DNA of 64,000 nucleotides from Brachybacterium sp. SGAir0954 (lineage in GTDB: Bacteria; Actinomycetota; Actinomycetes; Actinomycetales; Dermabacteraceae): positions 1,736,001-1,800,000 of the forward strand of contig NZ_CP027295.1 of the NCBI RefSeq assembly GCF_005490785.1. The letters run 5' to 3'. Below are positions 28,215-47,550 of this stretch, piece after piece. Each line of letters starts with the position of its first letter. Positions within the stretch are counted from its first letter, which is position 1. The notes beneath the pieces were generated by a model that worked only from the letters and a program-made list of their open reading frames with translations, did not search any database and was not told the origin of the DNA. A program made the position numbers and the translations under genes.

Positions 28215-30806
28215 ATGCCTCGCATTCCCCTGACCTGGCTCGCCGAGCACACCACCCTCCCCGAGGGCACCGGCGCCCAGCAGGTCGCGACCGACCTCTC
28301 CCGCGTGGGCCTCGAGGAGGAGGCGATCTTCGGCGCGCAGGTGACCGGCCCCCTCGTGGTGGGCCGCGTGCTCGAGCTCGTCAAGGAGCCGCAGAAGAAC
28401 GGCAAGACCATCAACTGGGTGCGCGTCGACGTCGGCCCCGAGCACAACGAGGACCTCGACGACCCGAAGGACCCGCAGCCCGGGCAGGAGCGCCCCAGCC
28501 GTGGGATCATCTGCGGCGCGCACAACTTCGTCGAGGGCGACCTCGTCGTCGTCTCCCTGCCCGGCACCGTGCTCCCCGGCGACTTCGCGATCGCCGCGCG
28601 GAAGACCTACGGCCACACCTCCGACGGCATGATCTGCTCGGGCGACGAGCTGGGCCTGGGCCCGGACCCCGACGGCGAGGACGGCATCATCGTCCTCGGC
28701 CGCGGGCACGCGAAGGGCCTCACCGGCGAACCCGGCGACGACGCGATCGCCCTGCTGGGCCTCGCCGACGAGGTCGTCGAGATCAACGTGACCCCGGACC
28801 GCGGCTACTGCTTCTCGATGCGCGGCGTGGCCCGCGAGTACTCCCACGCGACCGGCGCCGCCTACACCGACCCGGCGCTCGCCGTCGAGGTCCCCGCCGC
28901 GAGCGGGACCGGCGTCGCGGTCGAGCGCCGTGACGACGCCCCGCTCCGCGGCGCCGAGGGATGCACCCGCTTCGTGGCCCTCGAGGTCACCGGTGTGGAC
29001 CCCTCCGCACAGACCCCGCGCTGGATGGCCCGCCGCCTCACCCTCGCCGGCATGCGCCCGATCTCCCTGATCGTCGACGTCACGAACTACGTGATGCTCG
29101 ACCTCGGCCAGCCGCTCCACGCCTACGACGCGGCGAAGCTGAGCGCGCCGATCGTCGTGCGCCGCGCCCGGGCGGGGGAGAAGCTCACGACCCTCGACGA
29201 CGTGGAGCGCACCCTCGACCCCGAGGACCTGCTCATCACCGACGGGGCGGACGCCTCGCGCGTGCTCGGCCTCGCCGGCGTCATGGGCGGCGCCTCCACC
29301 GAGGTCTCCGCGAGCACCACCGACATCGTCCTGGAGGCCGCGACCTTCGATCCCGTGAGCGTGGCCCGCACCGCGCGCCGCCACCGCCTCCCCTCCGAGG
29401 CCTCCAAGCGCTTCGAGCGCGGCGTGGACCCGCGGCTGCCGCTGATCGCGGCGACCCGGGCGGCGCAGCTGATCGTCGAGCACGGCGGCGGCACGATCGC
29501 CCGCGAGGTCACCGACGACGGCACCGTCACGGACCCCGCCCCGATCCGCCTCGCTGCAGACGCGGCCGAGCGCCTCGTCGGCATCCCCTACACGGCGGAG
29601 CAGGTGCGCGGGAGCCTCGAGCAGATCGGCTGCGCCGTCGAGCCCGACGGCGAGGACCACCTCGTGGTCACCCCGCCGTCCTGGCGGCCGGACCTCCTCC
29701 TCGCCGAGGACCTCGTCGAGGAGATCGCCCGCCTCGTGGGCTACGCGGAGATCCCCTCCGTGCTGCCCACCGCCCCCGGGGGCCGCGGCCTCACCGTCGC
29801 GCAGCGCGCCCGCCGCTCCGCGCAGCGCGCCCTCGCCGAGGCCGGCCTCGTCGAGGTCAAGGTCTCCCCGTTCGTGCCGGCGGACGTGCACGACACGCTC
29901 CGCTACCCGGCCGACGACGAGCGCCGCCGGGCCGTGCGCCTGCTGAACCCGCTCGCCGAGGACGAGCCGCTGCTGCGCACCTCGATGCTGCAGAGCCTGC
30001 TCCCCACGGCGCGGCGCAACCTGGGCCGCGGCGAGGAGTCCGTCGCGATCTTCCAGCGGGGCTCCGTGTTCCGCGCATCCGGCGGCGGCGCCGCACCGGT
30101 GCCCGCCCCGGCGACGCGTCCCAGCGAGGCGGAGCTCGCGGCGATCGCCGCGGCGCTGCCGGAGCAGACCTCCGTCCTCGGCGCCGTGCAGGGCGGGCCC
30201 TCCGGCCCGGACTCCTGGCAGGGAGCCCCCGAGGCGTGGGGCTGGACCGATGCGCTCGACCTCGCCCGCCGGGCCGCGGCTGCGGTGGGCGCCGAGCTCG
30301 AAGTGCGCCAGCGGGAGATCGCCCCGCTGCACCCGGGCCGCGGTGCCGAGCTGCGCGTCCTCACCTCCGCGGGCGACTCCGTCGTCGTGGGTCTCGCGGG
30401 TGAGCTGCACCCTGCCGTGATCAAGGCGTTCGGTCTGCCCGCGCGCACCGCCGCGTTCGAGCTCGACATCGAGGCGGTCATCGCCTCGGCCCCCGCCGTG
30501 GTGCTGGCCGCACCGGTGCCCACCTTCCCGCCGGCGAAGGAGGACTTCGCCTTCGTGGTGGAGGAGTCCGTGCCGGCGAGCGCCGTCGAGGCCGCGATCC
30601 TCGTGGGCGCGGGCGATCTCGCCGAGCGCGTCCACCTGTTCGACGTCTTCACCGGCGAGCAGGTCGGCGAGGGCCGCAAGTCGCTCGCCTTCGCGGTGCG
30701 ACTGCGCTCCGCCGAGGGGACCCTCGGCGCGAAGCAGATCGGCGCCGTGCGCGAGAGCATCGTGGCGGCGGTCGCGAGCGCCGTCGGCGGTGAGCTGCGC
30801 GCCTGA
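28215..30806 (+). CDS. pheT: Phenylalanyl-tRNA synthetase beta subunit
   Basis: An 863-residue subunit. Order of modules: N-terminal MPRIPLTWLAEHT, an OB-fold tRNA-binding domain (about 40-170, with GVVGRVLEL-like LVVGRVLELVK and IICGAHNFVEGDLVVVSLPG), the B3/B4 editing domain (CTRFVALEVTGV, RPISLIVDVTNYVMLDLGQP, followed by LHAYDAAKL), the B5 domain, a catalytic-like core (RLVGYAEIPSVLPTAPGGRG and EAGLVEVKVSPFV), and a C-terminal FDX-ACB domain (PTFPPAKEDFAFVVEE). Length is normal. Coupled to pheS with a 1-nt gap. An inverted repeat follows the stop. Confidence 0.97.
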   Translation: MPRIPLTWLAEHTTLPEGTGAQQVATDLSRVGLEEEAIFGAQVTGPLVVGRVLELVKEPQKNGKTINWVRVDVGPEHNEDLDDPKDPQPGQERPSRGIICGAHNFVEGDLVVVSLPGTVLPGDFAIAARKTYGHTSDGMICSGDELGLGPDPDGEDGIIVLGRGHAKGLTGEPGDDAIALLGLADEVVEINVTPDRGYCFSMRGVAREYSHATGAAYTDPALAVEVPAASGTGVAVERRDDAPLRGAEGCTRFVALEVTGVDPSAQTPRWMARRLTLAGMRPISLIVDVTNYVMLDLGQPLHAYDAAKLSAPIVVRRARAGEKLTTLDDVERTLDPEDLLITDGADASRVLGLAGVMGGASTEVSASTTDIVLEAATFDPVSVARTARRHRLPSEASKRFERGVDPRLPLIAATRAAQLIVEHGGGTIAREVTDDGTVTDPAPIRLAADAAERLVGIPYTAEQVRGSLEQIGCAVEPDGEDHLVVTPPSWRPDLLLAEDLVEEIARLVGYAEIPSVLPTAPGGRGLTVAQRARRSAQRALAEAGLVEVKVSPFVPADVHDTLRYPADDERRRAVRLLNPLAEDEPLLRTSMLQSLLPTARRNLGRGEESVAIFQRGSVFRASGGGAAPVPAPATRPSEAELAAIAAALPEQTSVLGAVQGGPSGPDSWQGAPEAWGWTDALDLARRAAAAVGAELEVRQREIAPLHPGRGAELRVLTSAGDSVVVGLAGELHPAVIKAFGLPARTAAFELDIEAVIASAPAVVLAAPVPTFPPAKEDFAFVVEESVPASAVEAAILVGAGDLAERVHLFDVFTGEQVGEGRKSLAFAVRLRSAEGTLGAKQIGAVRESIVAAVASAVGGELRA

Positions 30807-30816
30807 GCCGACGGCT

Positions 30817-30868
30817 CGCCGGGCGGTGGGGCGGTTCGATCTCCGAGGTGCCGCCCGGCCGCCCGGCG
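30817..30868 (+). terminator. Possible hairpin terminator after pheT
   Basis: CGCCGGGCGG (30817-30826) can pair with CCGCCCGGCG (30859-30868), 10 bp, with a 32-nt GC-rich loop that can fold further. It lies 11 nt after the pheT stop and before the argC promoter. No T-run. Confidence 0.4.
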
Positions 30869-30891
30869 GGCGCAGGGTCGAGCCGCTCGAC

Positions 30892-30928
30892 TTGGGAGAA
30901 CATGCAGCAGTGTGTATACAATTGCCTC
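30892..30928 (+). promoter_or_regulatory. argC promoter and putative ArgR box; leaderless transcript predicted
   Basis: An AT-rich island in GC-rich sequence: a -35-like TTGGGA (30892-30897) and overlapping -10 candidates TATACA (30915-30920) and TACAAT (30917-30922). The latter ends 7 nt before the chosen argC ATG. CATGCAGCAGTGTGTATAC (30901-30919) resembles actinobacterial ARG boxes of the CATGCA type and overlaps the promoter, as expected for ArgR repression. The box assignment is tentative. Confidence 0.6.
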
Positions 30929-32044
30929 ATGTCTGCCGAGTCCGCTCCCGCCGTCGTCCCGACCCCCGCCGCCCCGGCGGGCCGTCGCCTGCGGGCCGCG
31001 ATCGTCGGCGCCTCCGGCTACGCGGGCGGTGAGGCCCTGCGCCTGCTCTCCCAGCACCCGCTCGTGGAGGTCACCACGCTCACCGCGCACTCGAGCGCGG
31101 GCCGGCACCTCTCCGAGATCGCGCCCCACATCGACCTCGGCGCCGACCTCGTGCTCCAGGAGACCACGGTCGAGGTCCTGCGCGGCCACGACGTCGTCGT
31201 CCTCGCCCTGCCCCACGGCGAGTCCGGCCGGATCAGTGCCGCGCTGCGCGCCGAGGACCCGGACGTGCTCGTCCTCGACCTCGGCGCGGACCACCGCCTC
31301 GAGAGCGCCGAGGACTGGGCGGAGTACTACGGCACCGAGCACGCGGGCACCTGGACCTACGGCATGCCCGAGCTCCCGCTCGCCGCCGGTCCGAGCCAGC
31401 GCGAGCTGCTCACCGGTGCCCGCGAGATCGCCGTCCCCGGCTGCAACGCGACCGCCGTCTCCCTCGCGCTCGTCCCGCTCGTGCGGTCCGGGCTCGTGGA
31501 CGCCACCGCTCTCTCCGCGGTGCTGCCCGTCGGCTACTCCGGCGCCGGGCGCAGCCCCAAGCAGCACCTGCTGCTCACGGAGGCCGGCGGCGGCGCCCGG
31601 CCCTACGGCGTGGGCGGCACGCACCGTCACATCCCGGAGATCCTCCAGAACCTGCGCCGCGCCGCGGGCGAGGACCCGTCGCGGCGCCTCACCTTCACCC
31701 CCGTGCTCGTGCCCTTCAGCCGCGGGATCCTCGCCGTGTGCAACGCCCCGGTCGCCGAGGGGACGACGACGCCGGACCTGCTCGCCGCCCTCGACGGCGA
31801 CTACGGCTCCGAGCACTTCGTGACCGTGCTGCCCGAGGGCGTCGTCCCCGCGACCCAGGAGGTCGTCGGTGCGAACACCCTGCGCGTGGGCGCCGCGGTG
31901 GACCGCCGCAGCGGCCAGGCCACCGTCATCGCCGCGATCGACAACCTCGTCAAGGGCACCGCCGGCGCGGCGATCCAGTCGATGAACCTCGCCCTCGGCC
32001 TGCCCGAGACGACGGGCCTCGTCCGCACCGCGCTCGCCCCCTGA
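30929..32044 (+). CDS. argC: N-acetyl-gamma-glutamyl-phosphate reductase
   Basis: A 371-residue NADPH enzyme, third step of arginine synthesis. The Rossmann motif is [18 protein letters not shown] near residue 23; the catalytic Cys is in [13 protein letters not shown]; the second substrate motif is HIPEIL with [14 protein letters not shown]. The ATG at 30929 is preferred because a TACAAT box ends 7 nt before it, giving a leaderless mRNA; an in-frame ATG at 30902 would fall upstream of the predicted transcript start. First gene of the argCJBDFR operon. Confidence 0.96.
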   Translation: MSAESAPAVVPTPAAPAGRRLRAAIVGASGYAGGEALRLLSQHPLVEVTTLTAHSSAGRHLSEIAPHIDLGADLVLQETTVEVLRGHDVVVLALPHGESGRISAALRAEDPDVLVLDLGADHRLESAEDWAEYYGTEHAGTWTYGMPELPLAAGPSQRELLTGAREIAVPGCNATAVSLALVPLVRSGLVDATALSAVLPVGYSGAGRSPKQHLLLTEAGGGARPYGVGGTHRHIPEILQNLRRAAGEDPSRRLTFTPVLVPFSRGILAVCNAPVAEGTTTPDLLAALDGDYGSEHFVTVLPEGVVPATQEVVGANTLRVGAAVDRRSGQATVIAAIDNLVKGTAGAAIQSMNLALGLPETTGLVRTALAP

Positions 32045-32106
32045 TCCCGCCGGCCCCCGGGCCCGCCGATCCCGAACCACCGCTCCACCCCGCGAAGGAC
32101 CACATC

Positions 32107-33276
32107 GTGTCGATCACCCGCCCCCTGGGATTCCGCGCCGCCGGCCTCGCCGCCGGCATCAAGGCCAACGGCCGGCGCGACCTCGCGCTCGTCGTCAACG
32201 ACGGCCCGCGCGACACCGCCGCCGCCGTGTTCACGAGCAACCGCGTGCAGGCCGCGCCCGTGCTGTGGTCCCGCCAGGCCGTCGCGGACGGCCGCGCCCG
32301 CGCGGTGGTCCTCAACTCCGGCGGCGCGAACGCCTGCACCGGACCCGAGGGCTTCGCGGACACCCACCGCACCGCCGAGCACCTCGCGGGCGCCCTCGAC
32401 GTCTCCGCGCAGGACGTTCTCGTCTGCTCCACCGGGCTGATCGGCGAGCGCCTGCCCATGGAGCCGCTGCTCGCCGGGGCCAGCGCCGCCGTCGACGCGC
32501 TCGACGCCGGCGAGCAGGCGGACGCCACCGCCGCGCAGGCGATCATGACCACCGACACCGTCCCCAAGACCGCCGAGGTCGTGCTGCCCTCGGGCGTCGT
32601 CGTCGGCGGCATCGCCAAGGGCGCGGGCATGCTCGCCCCCCAGCTCGCGACCATGCTCGTCGTGCTCACCACCGATGCGGACGTCGACGCCGCCACCGCC
32701 CAGGAGGCGCTCGCCGCGGCGACCCGCACCACCTTCGACCGGGTCGACTCCGACGCCTGCATGTCCACCAACGACACCGTCATCCTGCTGGCCTCCGGGG
32801 CGAGCGGCACAGCGGTGGACGCGGCGGAGCTCGGCGAGGCCGTGCGCGCCGTGAGCGCCGACCTCGCCCGCCAGCTCGTGGCCGACGCCGAGGGTGCGAG
32901 CCACGACGTGCACGTCGTGGTCCGCTCCGCGAGCAGCGAGGACGCCGCGCTCGCCGTGGCCCGCGAGATCGCCCGCTCGAGCCTGGTGAAGACCGCGATC
33001 TTCGGCAACGACCCCAACTGGGGCCGGATCGTCTCCGCCGCCGGCTGCGTGCCCGAGGCGGTCGCCCCCTTCGACGTCACAGACCTCTCCGTCAGCGTCA
33101 ACGGCGTCGAGGTGTGCCGCGGCGGGGGAGCCCACCGCGACCGCTCCGAGGTGGACATGACCCCGCGGGAGACCGTCATCGAGGTGGACCTCGGGGCGGG
33201 CGCCGCGGAGGCGGACATCTGGACCAACGACCTCACCCACGCCTACGTCGAAGAGAACAGCGCGTACTCCTCATGA
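32107..33276 (+). CDS. argJ: Bifunctional ornithine acetyltransferase / N-acetylglutamate synthase
   Basis: A 389-residue autoprocessing enzyme that moves acetyl groups from N-acetylornithine to glutamate, so the pathway runs in the cyclic form. The self-cleavage site is in [20 protein letters not shown], with Thr182 as the predicted nucleophile and new N-terminus of the beta chain. Other motifs are [25 protein letters not shown] and [15 protein letters not shown]. The GTG start follows GCGAAGGACCACATC. The stop overlaps argB (ATGA). Whether it can also use acetyl-CoA cannot be read from sequence. Confidence 0.96.
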   Translation: MSITRPLGFRAAGLAAGIKANGRRDLALVVNDGPRDTAAAVFTSNRVQAAPVLWSRQAVADGRARAVVLNSGGANACTGPEGFADTHRTAEHLAGALDVSAQDVLVCSTGLIGERLPMEPLLAGASAAVDALDAGEQADATAAQAIMTTDTVPKTAEVVLPSGVVVGGIAKGAGMLAPQLATMLVVLTTDADVDAATAQEALAAATRTTFDRVDSDACMSTNDTVILLASGASGTAVDAAELGEAVRAVSADLARQLVADAEGASHDVHVVVRSASSEDAALAVAREIARSSLVKTAIFGNDPNWGRIVSAAGCVPEAVAPFDVTDLSVSVNGVEVCRGGGAHRDRSEVDMTPRETVIEVDLGAGAAEADIWTNDLTHAYVEENSAYSS

Positions 33277-34218
33277 GCGGCACCATCGCATCGACGGGCA
33301 AGAACCCCCTCACGGAGCTGACCCCCGCGCAGGAGGGCGCCCGCGCCAAGTCCGAGATCCTCATCGAGGCGCTGCCCTGGATGCAGCGCTTCGCGGGGAA
33401 GATCGTCGTCGTCAAGTACGGCGGCAACGCGATGATCGACGAGGAGCTGCGTCGCGCCTTCGCGGCGGACGTCGTCTTCATGCGCCAGGCCGGCATCCAC
33501 GTGGTCGTCGTCCACGGCGGCGGCCCCCAGATCAACGCCATGCTGCAGCGCGTCGGCATCGACTCGGAGTTCCGGGCCGGCCTGCGCGTGACCGACGACG
33601 AGACGATGGACGTGGTCCGCATGGTCCTCGTCGGCAAGGTCGGCCGGGAGCTCGTGGGCCTCATCAACGGCCACGGCCCCTCCGCGATCGGCATGTCCGG
33701 GGAGGACGCCCGGCTCTTCTCCGCCGTCCGCCGCGGCGCCGTCGTCGACGGCGAGCAGGTGGACCTGGGCCACGTCGGCGCGGTGACGCAGGTGCGTCCC
33801 GAGTCGATCCAGGACCTGCTGGACGCCGGGAGGATCCCGGTGGTCTCCTCGATCGCCCCGGAGATCGACGAGGACGGCGAGCCGACGGGCGCCGTGCTCA
33901 ACATCAACGCCGACCTCGCCGCGGCCGCGCTCGCCGCGGGTCTCGACGCCGAGAAGCTGGTGGTCCTCACCGACGTCGAGGGCCTGTACCGGGACTGGCC
34001 GGACCGCGACTCCCTCATCCCGGAGATCGCCGCGAGCGAGCTGAAGGGCATGCTGCCCGCGCTCACCGCGGGCATGATCCCCAAGGCGGAGTCGCTGCTG
34101 GACGCCGTGGACGCCGGCGTGCGCACGGCCGCGATGATCGACGGCAGGATCGCCCACGCCCTCCTGCTCGAGGTGTTCACCGACAAGGGCGTGGGCACGA
34201 TGGTGAGGAGGGACGACT

Positions 34219-34226
<8 letters not shown>
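33273..34226 (+). CDS. argB: Acetylglutamate kinase
   Basis: A 317-residue amino-acid kinase that phosphorylates N-acetylglutamate, the step usually inhibited by arginine. Motifs are [71 protein letters not shown] and [17 protein letters not shown]. The extended N-terminal helix ([20 protein letters not shown]) is the segment that builds the arginine-sensitive hexamer in this enzyme class, so feedback inhibition is likely. It overlaps argJ by 4 nt and argD by 8 nt. Confidence 0.97.
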
Positions 34227-37005
<2,779 letters not shown>

Positions 37006-37081
37006 CCCTGTCGCCCGCCCTGCCCCGCGGCTCGACATGCATGACCAGAACGACCGGAACCACCCCCAAGGAGCATCACCC

Positions 37082-39759
<2,678 letters not shown>

Positions 39760-39799
39760 GCTGCGCGGCCGCGTCCCGCTGACGCACCGCCGTCCCACC

Positions 39800-39837
39800 G
39801 CCGACGGGCGTCGACCTCCGGGTCGGCGCCCGTCGGC
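39800..39837 (+). terminator. 17-bp hairpin terminator after argH
   Basis: The arms 39800-39816 and 39821-39837 pair along 17 positions (one G-U), loop TCCG. Located 40 nt past the argH stop. No T-run, but the stem is long and GC-rich. Confidence 0.8.
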
Positions 39838-39978
39838 CGTCCTCGCTCTCCTCCTCGGCGTTCGCCTCCCGGCGGCACCGCGCGCGAAATGCCGTCGCGC
39901 CCCGGTCCGGGCCTGGGGGACAATGGACCGCGGCGCCCGATCGGGCGCCGACAGCAAACCTGGAGAGGAACCTGATCG

Positions 39979-41247
39979 ATGCAGACCGTCCTGGACGACC
40001 TCGACTGGCGAGGACTCGTCGTGCAGACCACCGGGCGCGAGGCGCTCGGCAGCGCTCTGGCGGACGGACCGATCAGCCTCTATTGCGGCTTCGACCCGAC
40101 CGCCGCCTCCCTGCACGTCGGCCACCTGACCCAGGTGCTCACGATGCGCCGCTTCCAGCTCGCGGGACATCGGCCCTTCGCCCTCGTGGGCGGGGCGACG
40201 GGTCTGATCGGCGACCCGCGGATGTCCGGGGAGCGCGTCCTGAACGACGAGTCGGTCGTCGCCGGCTGGGTGGAGTCGCTGCGCGGGCAGATCTCCCGCT
40301 TCCTCGACCTCGAGGGGGAGTTCGGCGTGCAGATGGTCAACAACCTCGACTGGATCGGAGAGATGAGCGCCCTGCAGTTCCTGCGGGACATCGGCAAGCA
40401 CTACCGCATGGGGACGATGCTCGCGAAGGAGACGGTCGCGCGCCGGCTCGCGAGCGACGAGGGCATCAGCTACACGGAGTTCAGCTACCAGGTGCTCCAG
40501 GGCACCGATTACCTGGAGCTGCACCGTCGCCACGGCGTCACCCTGCAGTACGGGGGCAACGACCAGTGGGGGAACCTGCTCTCGGGCGTGGACCTCATCC
40601 ACAAGGTCGAGGGCCACGACGCCCACGCGATGACCACCCCGCTCGTCACCAAGGCTGACGGCACGAAGTTCGGCAAGAGCGAGGGCGGGGCGATCTGGCT
40701 GGACGCGGAGCTGACGAGCCCGTACGCCTTCCACCAGTTCTGGCTGAACGCGGCCGACGCCGACGTCATGAACTACCTGCGGTTCTTCACGTTCCGTGAG
40801 CGGGAGGAGCTCGCCGAGCTCGAGCAGGCGACGCTCGAGGCGCCGCATCGTCGCGCGGCGCAGAAGCTCCTCGCCCAGGACATGACGACCCTCGTGCACG
40901 GGCAGGGGGCGACGGACCAGGCCGAGGCCGCCGCAGCTGTCCTGTTCGGCAAGGGGGACGTGCGCTCCCTGGACGAGCCGACGGTCCGCGCGATCGCCGG
41001 CGAGCTGCCCGGCGCCGAGCTCCCGGGTCACACGCCGCTCGTGGACGCGTTCATCGCCGCGGGGATCGTCGACTCCAAGGGCGCCGCCCGACGCGGGGCC
41101 GACGAGGGCGGTCTCTCGGTGAACGGCGAGAAGATCGCGACCGATCAGCTGACCGGAGAGATCGGCGCGCTGTCCCCGCTCCCCGGTGGCCACCTGCTCC
41201 TGCGGCGCGGCCGCAAGAGCGCGGCGATGGTCCGCCTCGCCGGCTGA
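39979..41247 (+). CDS. tyrS: Tyrosyl-tRNA synthetase
   Basis: A 422-residue class I synthetase. The HIGH motif appears as HVGH in AASLHVGHLTQVLTMRRFQ; the KMSKS motif is KFGKS in DGTKFGKSEGGAIWLD; tyrosine and ATP residues lie in YCGFDPTAASLH, YQVLQGTDYLEL and QYGGNDQWGNLLSG. The C-terminal region ends with an S4 RNA-binding domain (SKGAARRGADEGGLSVNGEK). The ATG follows GGAGAGGAA. A -10-like GACAAT is at 39919-39924. No tyrosine T-box is apparent. A 19-bp hairpin follows. Confidence 0.97.
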   Translation: MQTVLDDLDWRGLVVQTTGREALGSALADGPISLYCGFDPTAASLHVGHLTQVLTMRRFQLAGHRPFALVGGATGLIGDPRMSGERVLNDESVVAGWVESLRGQISRFLDLEGEFGVQMVNNLDWIGEMSALQFLRDIGKHYRMGTMLAKETVARRLASDEGISYTEFSYQVLQGTDYLELHRRHGVTLQYGGNDQWGNLLSGVDLIHKVEGHDAHAMTTPLVTKADGTKFGKSEGGAIWLDAELTSPYAFHQFWLNAADADVMNYLRFFTFREREELAELEQATLEAPHRRAAQKLLAQDMTTLVHGQGATDQAEAAAAVLFGKGDVRSLDEPTVRAIAGELPGAELPGHTPLVDAFIAAGIVDSKGAARRGADEGGLSVNGEKIATDQLTGEIGALSPLPGGHLLLRRGRKSAAMVRLAG

Positions 41248-41265
41248 TCGCGGTCACCACCTTCT

Positions 41266-41307
41266 GGACGCCCTCGTCCGCACCCACCGGTGCGGGCGGG
41301 GGCGTCC
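41266..41307 (+). terminator. 19-bp hairpin terminator after tyrS
   Basis: The arms 41266-41284 and 41289-41307 pair along all 19 positions (two G-U pairs), loop CACC, starting 19 nt after the tyrS stop. It is the longest simple hairpin seen in the window and isolates the rrn operon from tyrS transcription. No T-run. Confidence 0.82.
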
Positions 41308-41571
41308 GTCGTCGGTGTGATGCGGTGCGGTGCGGTGCCGGCCGTGCGCCGACCGGGGGAGAGCATCCGCGGAACAGTGCCCGGCGAGGGTGGACGGCTC
41401 CGCGGATAGCACGACGAGGTACCCGCCCGCACTTTTTGTCGCCCCGACGTGAGGCCACTCTCAAGGCTAGGTCACATCCACGTGAGCAAGGGATGACGCA
41501 AAGCCAGGAAAGTGACCCTGACCTGCACGGATGACCTCTACGCCGGGTGAATCGGGGGTGAACGATGCGGT

Positions 41572-41600
41572 TTGACGCCCCGCTCCGGTGCCCGTAATGT
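41572..41600 (+). promoter_or_regulatory. rrn promoter P1
   Basis: TTGACG (41572-41577) and TAATGT (41595-41600) are separated by the ideal 17 nt. This is the best sigma-70-like match in the window and lies 442 nt before the mature 16S. Confidence 0.75.
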
Positions 41601-41778
41601 TTTCTCTTGTCAGCGCGACGGACGCCGAGACGGACGCACCGCCCCCCGAGAGGGAGCGGGGACGGACGAGGAGGCCGACGGAGCACGGGCCCGATCCTCT
41701 CGAGGATCGGCCGCACGGAGCGGGACACGGAGGGATCGCAGCGCGATCAGGAAGTGACCCGGACCACGCGGGTCGGAG

Positions 41779-41807
41779 TTGCGAAGGCCCCGAGGAACTG
41801 CTAGAGT
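41779..41807 (+). promoter_or_regulatory. rrn promoter P2
   Basis: TTGCGA (41779-41784) and TAGAGT (41802-41807) are separated by 17 nt. Tandem promoters are common in front of rRNA operons. Confidence 0.65.
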
Positions 41808-42041
41808 AGTGACTCGCGCCGGAACGACGACGAGACAGAGTCGCCGAGCGGTCCATCCGAACGGCGCAGCACCTCGAAGTCCCACCGTCAGCGGTGTGGT
41901 GCCGATGTGTGCGTGTTGCTTGATATCTCAATAGCGTGTCTATTTGTTGATGCCAATATTTGATTGGCAGAATATACGGATGATTAGCAGTTACATGCTG
42001 GTTGTTTGTTTTTTTGTCAGGTTTATAGTTTTTCATGTTTT

Positions 42042-46985
<4,944 letters not shown>

Positions 46986-47006
46986 TCAAAGTTTTTGTTT
47001 GCTGGT

Positions 47007-47040
47007 GTTCGCGTCCACTGTGTGGTTCTGGAGAAGCAAC
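47007..47040 (+). other. 3' arm of the pre-23S processing stem
   Basis: Complementary to 43857-43890 as described there. It lies 21 nt past the estimated 23S end and before 5S, where the RNase III stem is expected. Confidence 0.85.
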
Positions 47041-47100
47041 TCCTGCCACTGCGTCCCCTGGTCGGGGGTGTGGTTGGTCAGGGCTGGTTGGTCTCGCCGT

Positions 47101-47219
47101 GTTACGGCGGTCATAGCATCGAGGAAACGCCCGGTTCCATTCCGAACCCGGAAGCTAAGCTCGATTGCGCCGATGGTACTGCACTCGGGAGGGTGTGGGA
47201 GAGTAGGTCGCCGCCGGAC
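47101..47219 (+). rRNA. rrf: 5S ribosomal RNA
   Basis: About 119 nt. It has GTTACGGCGGTCATAGC at the 5' end, AAACGCCCGGTTCCATTCCG in the first internal loop, AACCCGGAAGCTAAGC, and GCCGATGGTACTGCACTCGG; the 3' end GGTCGCCGCCGGAC pairs with the 5' end. Last gene of the rrn operon. Confidence 0.97.
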
Positions 47220-47228
47220 ATCTTCATC

Positions 47229-47297
47229 GGGAAGGGTGGAGGACGTCGCTGGGGTGCTCGTGAGAGTGTCTCGCCGTCCCCCGCCCTTCCCTTTTTT
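47229..47297 (+). terminator. rrn operon terminator
   Basis: GGGAAGGG (47229-47236) pairs with CCCTTCCC (47284-47291), followed directly by six T (47292-47297). The 47-nt loop can form inner stems. It lies 10 nt after 5S. This is the clearest T-run terminator in the window. The rest of the 331-nt gap to the next gene (47298-47550) shows only a promoter candidate. Confidence 0.85.
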
Positions 47298-47441
47298 CAT
47301 GCCCCATTGCAGGTCGAGGCGTCCGGAGAGTACTCACGTCGTCGCCTGCACGTCTTCGACGCACCGTGTCAGTGCGCGAGCAGGCGTGTGGCGTTGGCCC
47401 GCTCGGGACCATGCGCTCGGGGCGCGAGGTGCCACGCCGGG

Positions 47442-47447
47442 TAGACT
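47442..47447 (+). promoter_or_regulatory. -10 box TAGACT of the polyprenyl synthase gene
   Basis: TAGACT lies 104 nt upstream of the ATG, predicting a leader of about 97 nt. No clear -35 at the right distance. Confidence 0.4.
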
Positions 47448-47550
47448 TCAGCGGCGCACCGGGGGCAGGAACGCCCCTCGCGTCGGGCCTCGGCCCGCCA
47501 CCGTTCTTCGTCCGTCGGTCCGCCGGCGAGCGCCGACCCTCAGGAGAGCC

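Larger units (their letters stand above)
41308..42041 (+). promoter_or_regulatory. rrn operon promoter region and 5' leader
   Basis: No convincing gene in these 734 bases; the small open frames lack ribosome sites and family features. It holds two promoters (P1 near 41572, P2 near 41779) and, from about 41915 to 42041, an AT-rich leader unlike the GC-rich neighbours. TTGATATCTCAATAG (41919-41933) resembles a boxA/antitermination leader element, and TGCCAAT/ATTGGCA (41951-41957 and 41963-41969) forms a hairpin near the 16S 5' processing region. Confidence 0.75.

Noticed and set aside
28128-30635. 835-codon minus-strand frame opposite pheT
   Set aside because: Shadow of GC-rich codons; no recognisable domain, and pheT is certain.
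30902-30928. Upstream ATG at 30902 as the argC start
   Set aside because: It lies upstream of the TACAAT box that best explains transcription and would add nine residues with no homology.
41572-41885. Small open frames in the rrn promoter region
   Set aside because: Arg/Pro-rich, no ribosome site, and located between the tandem rRNA promoters.
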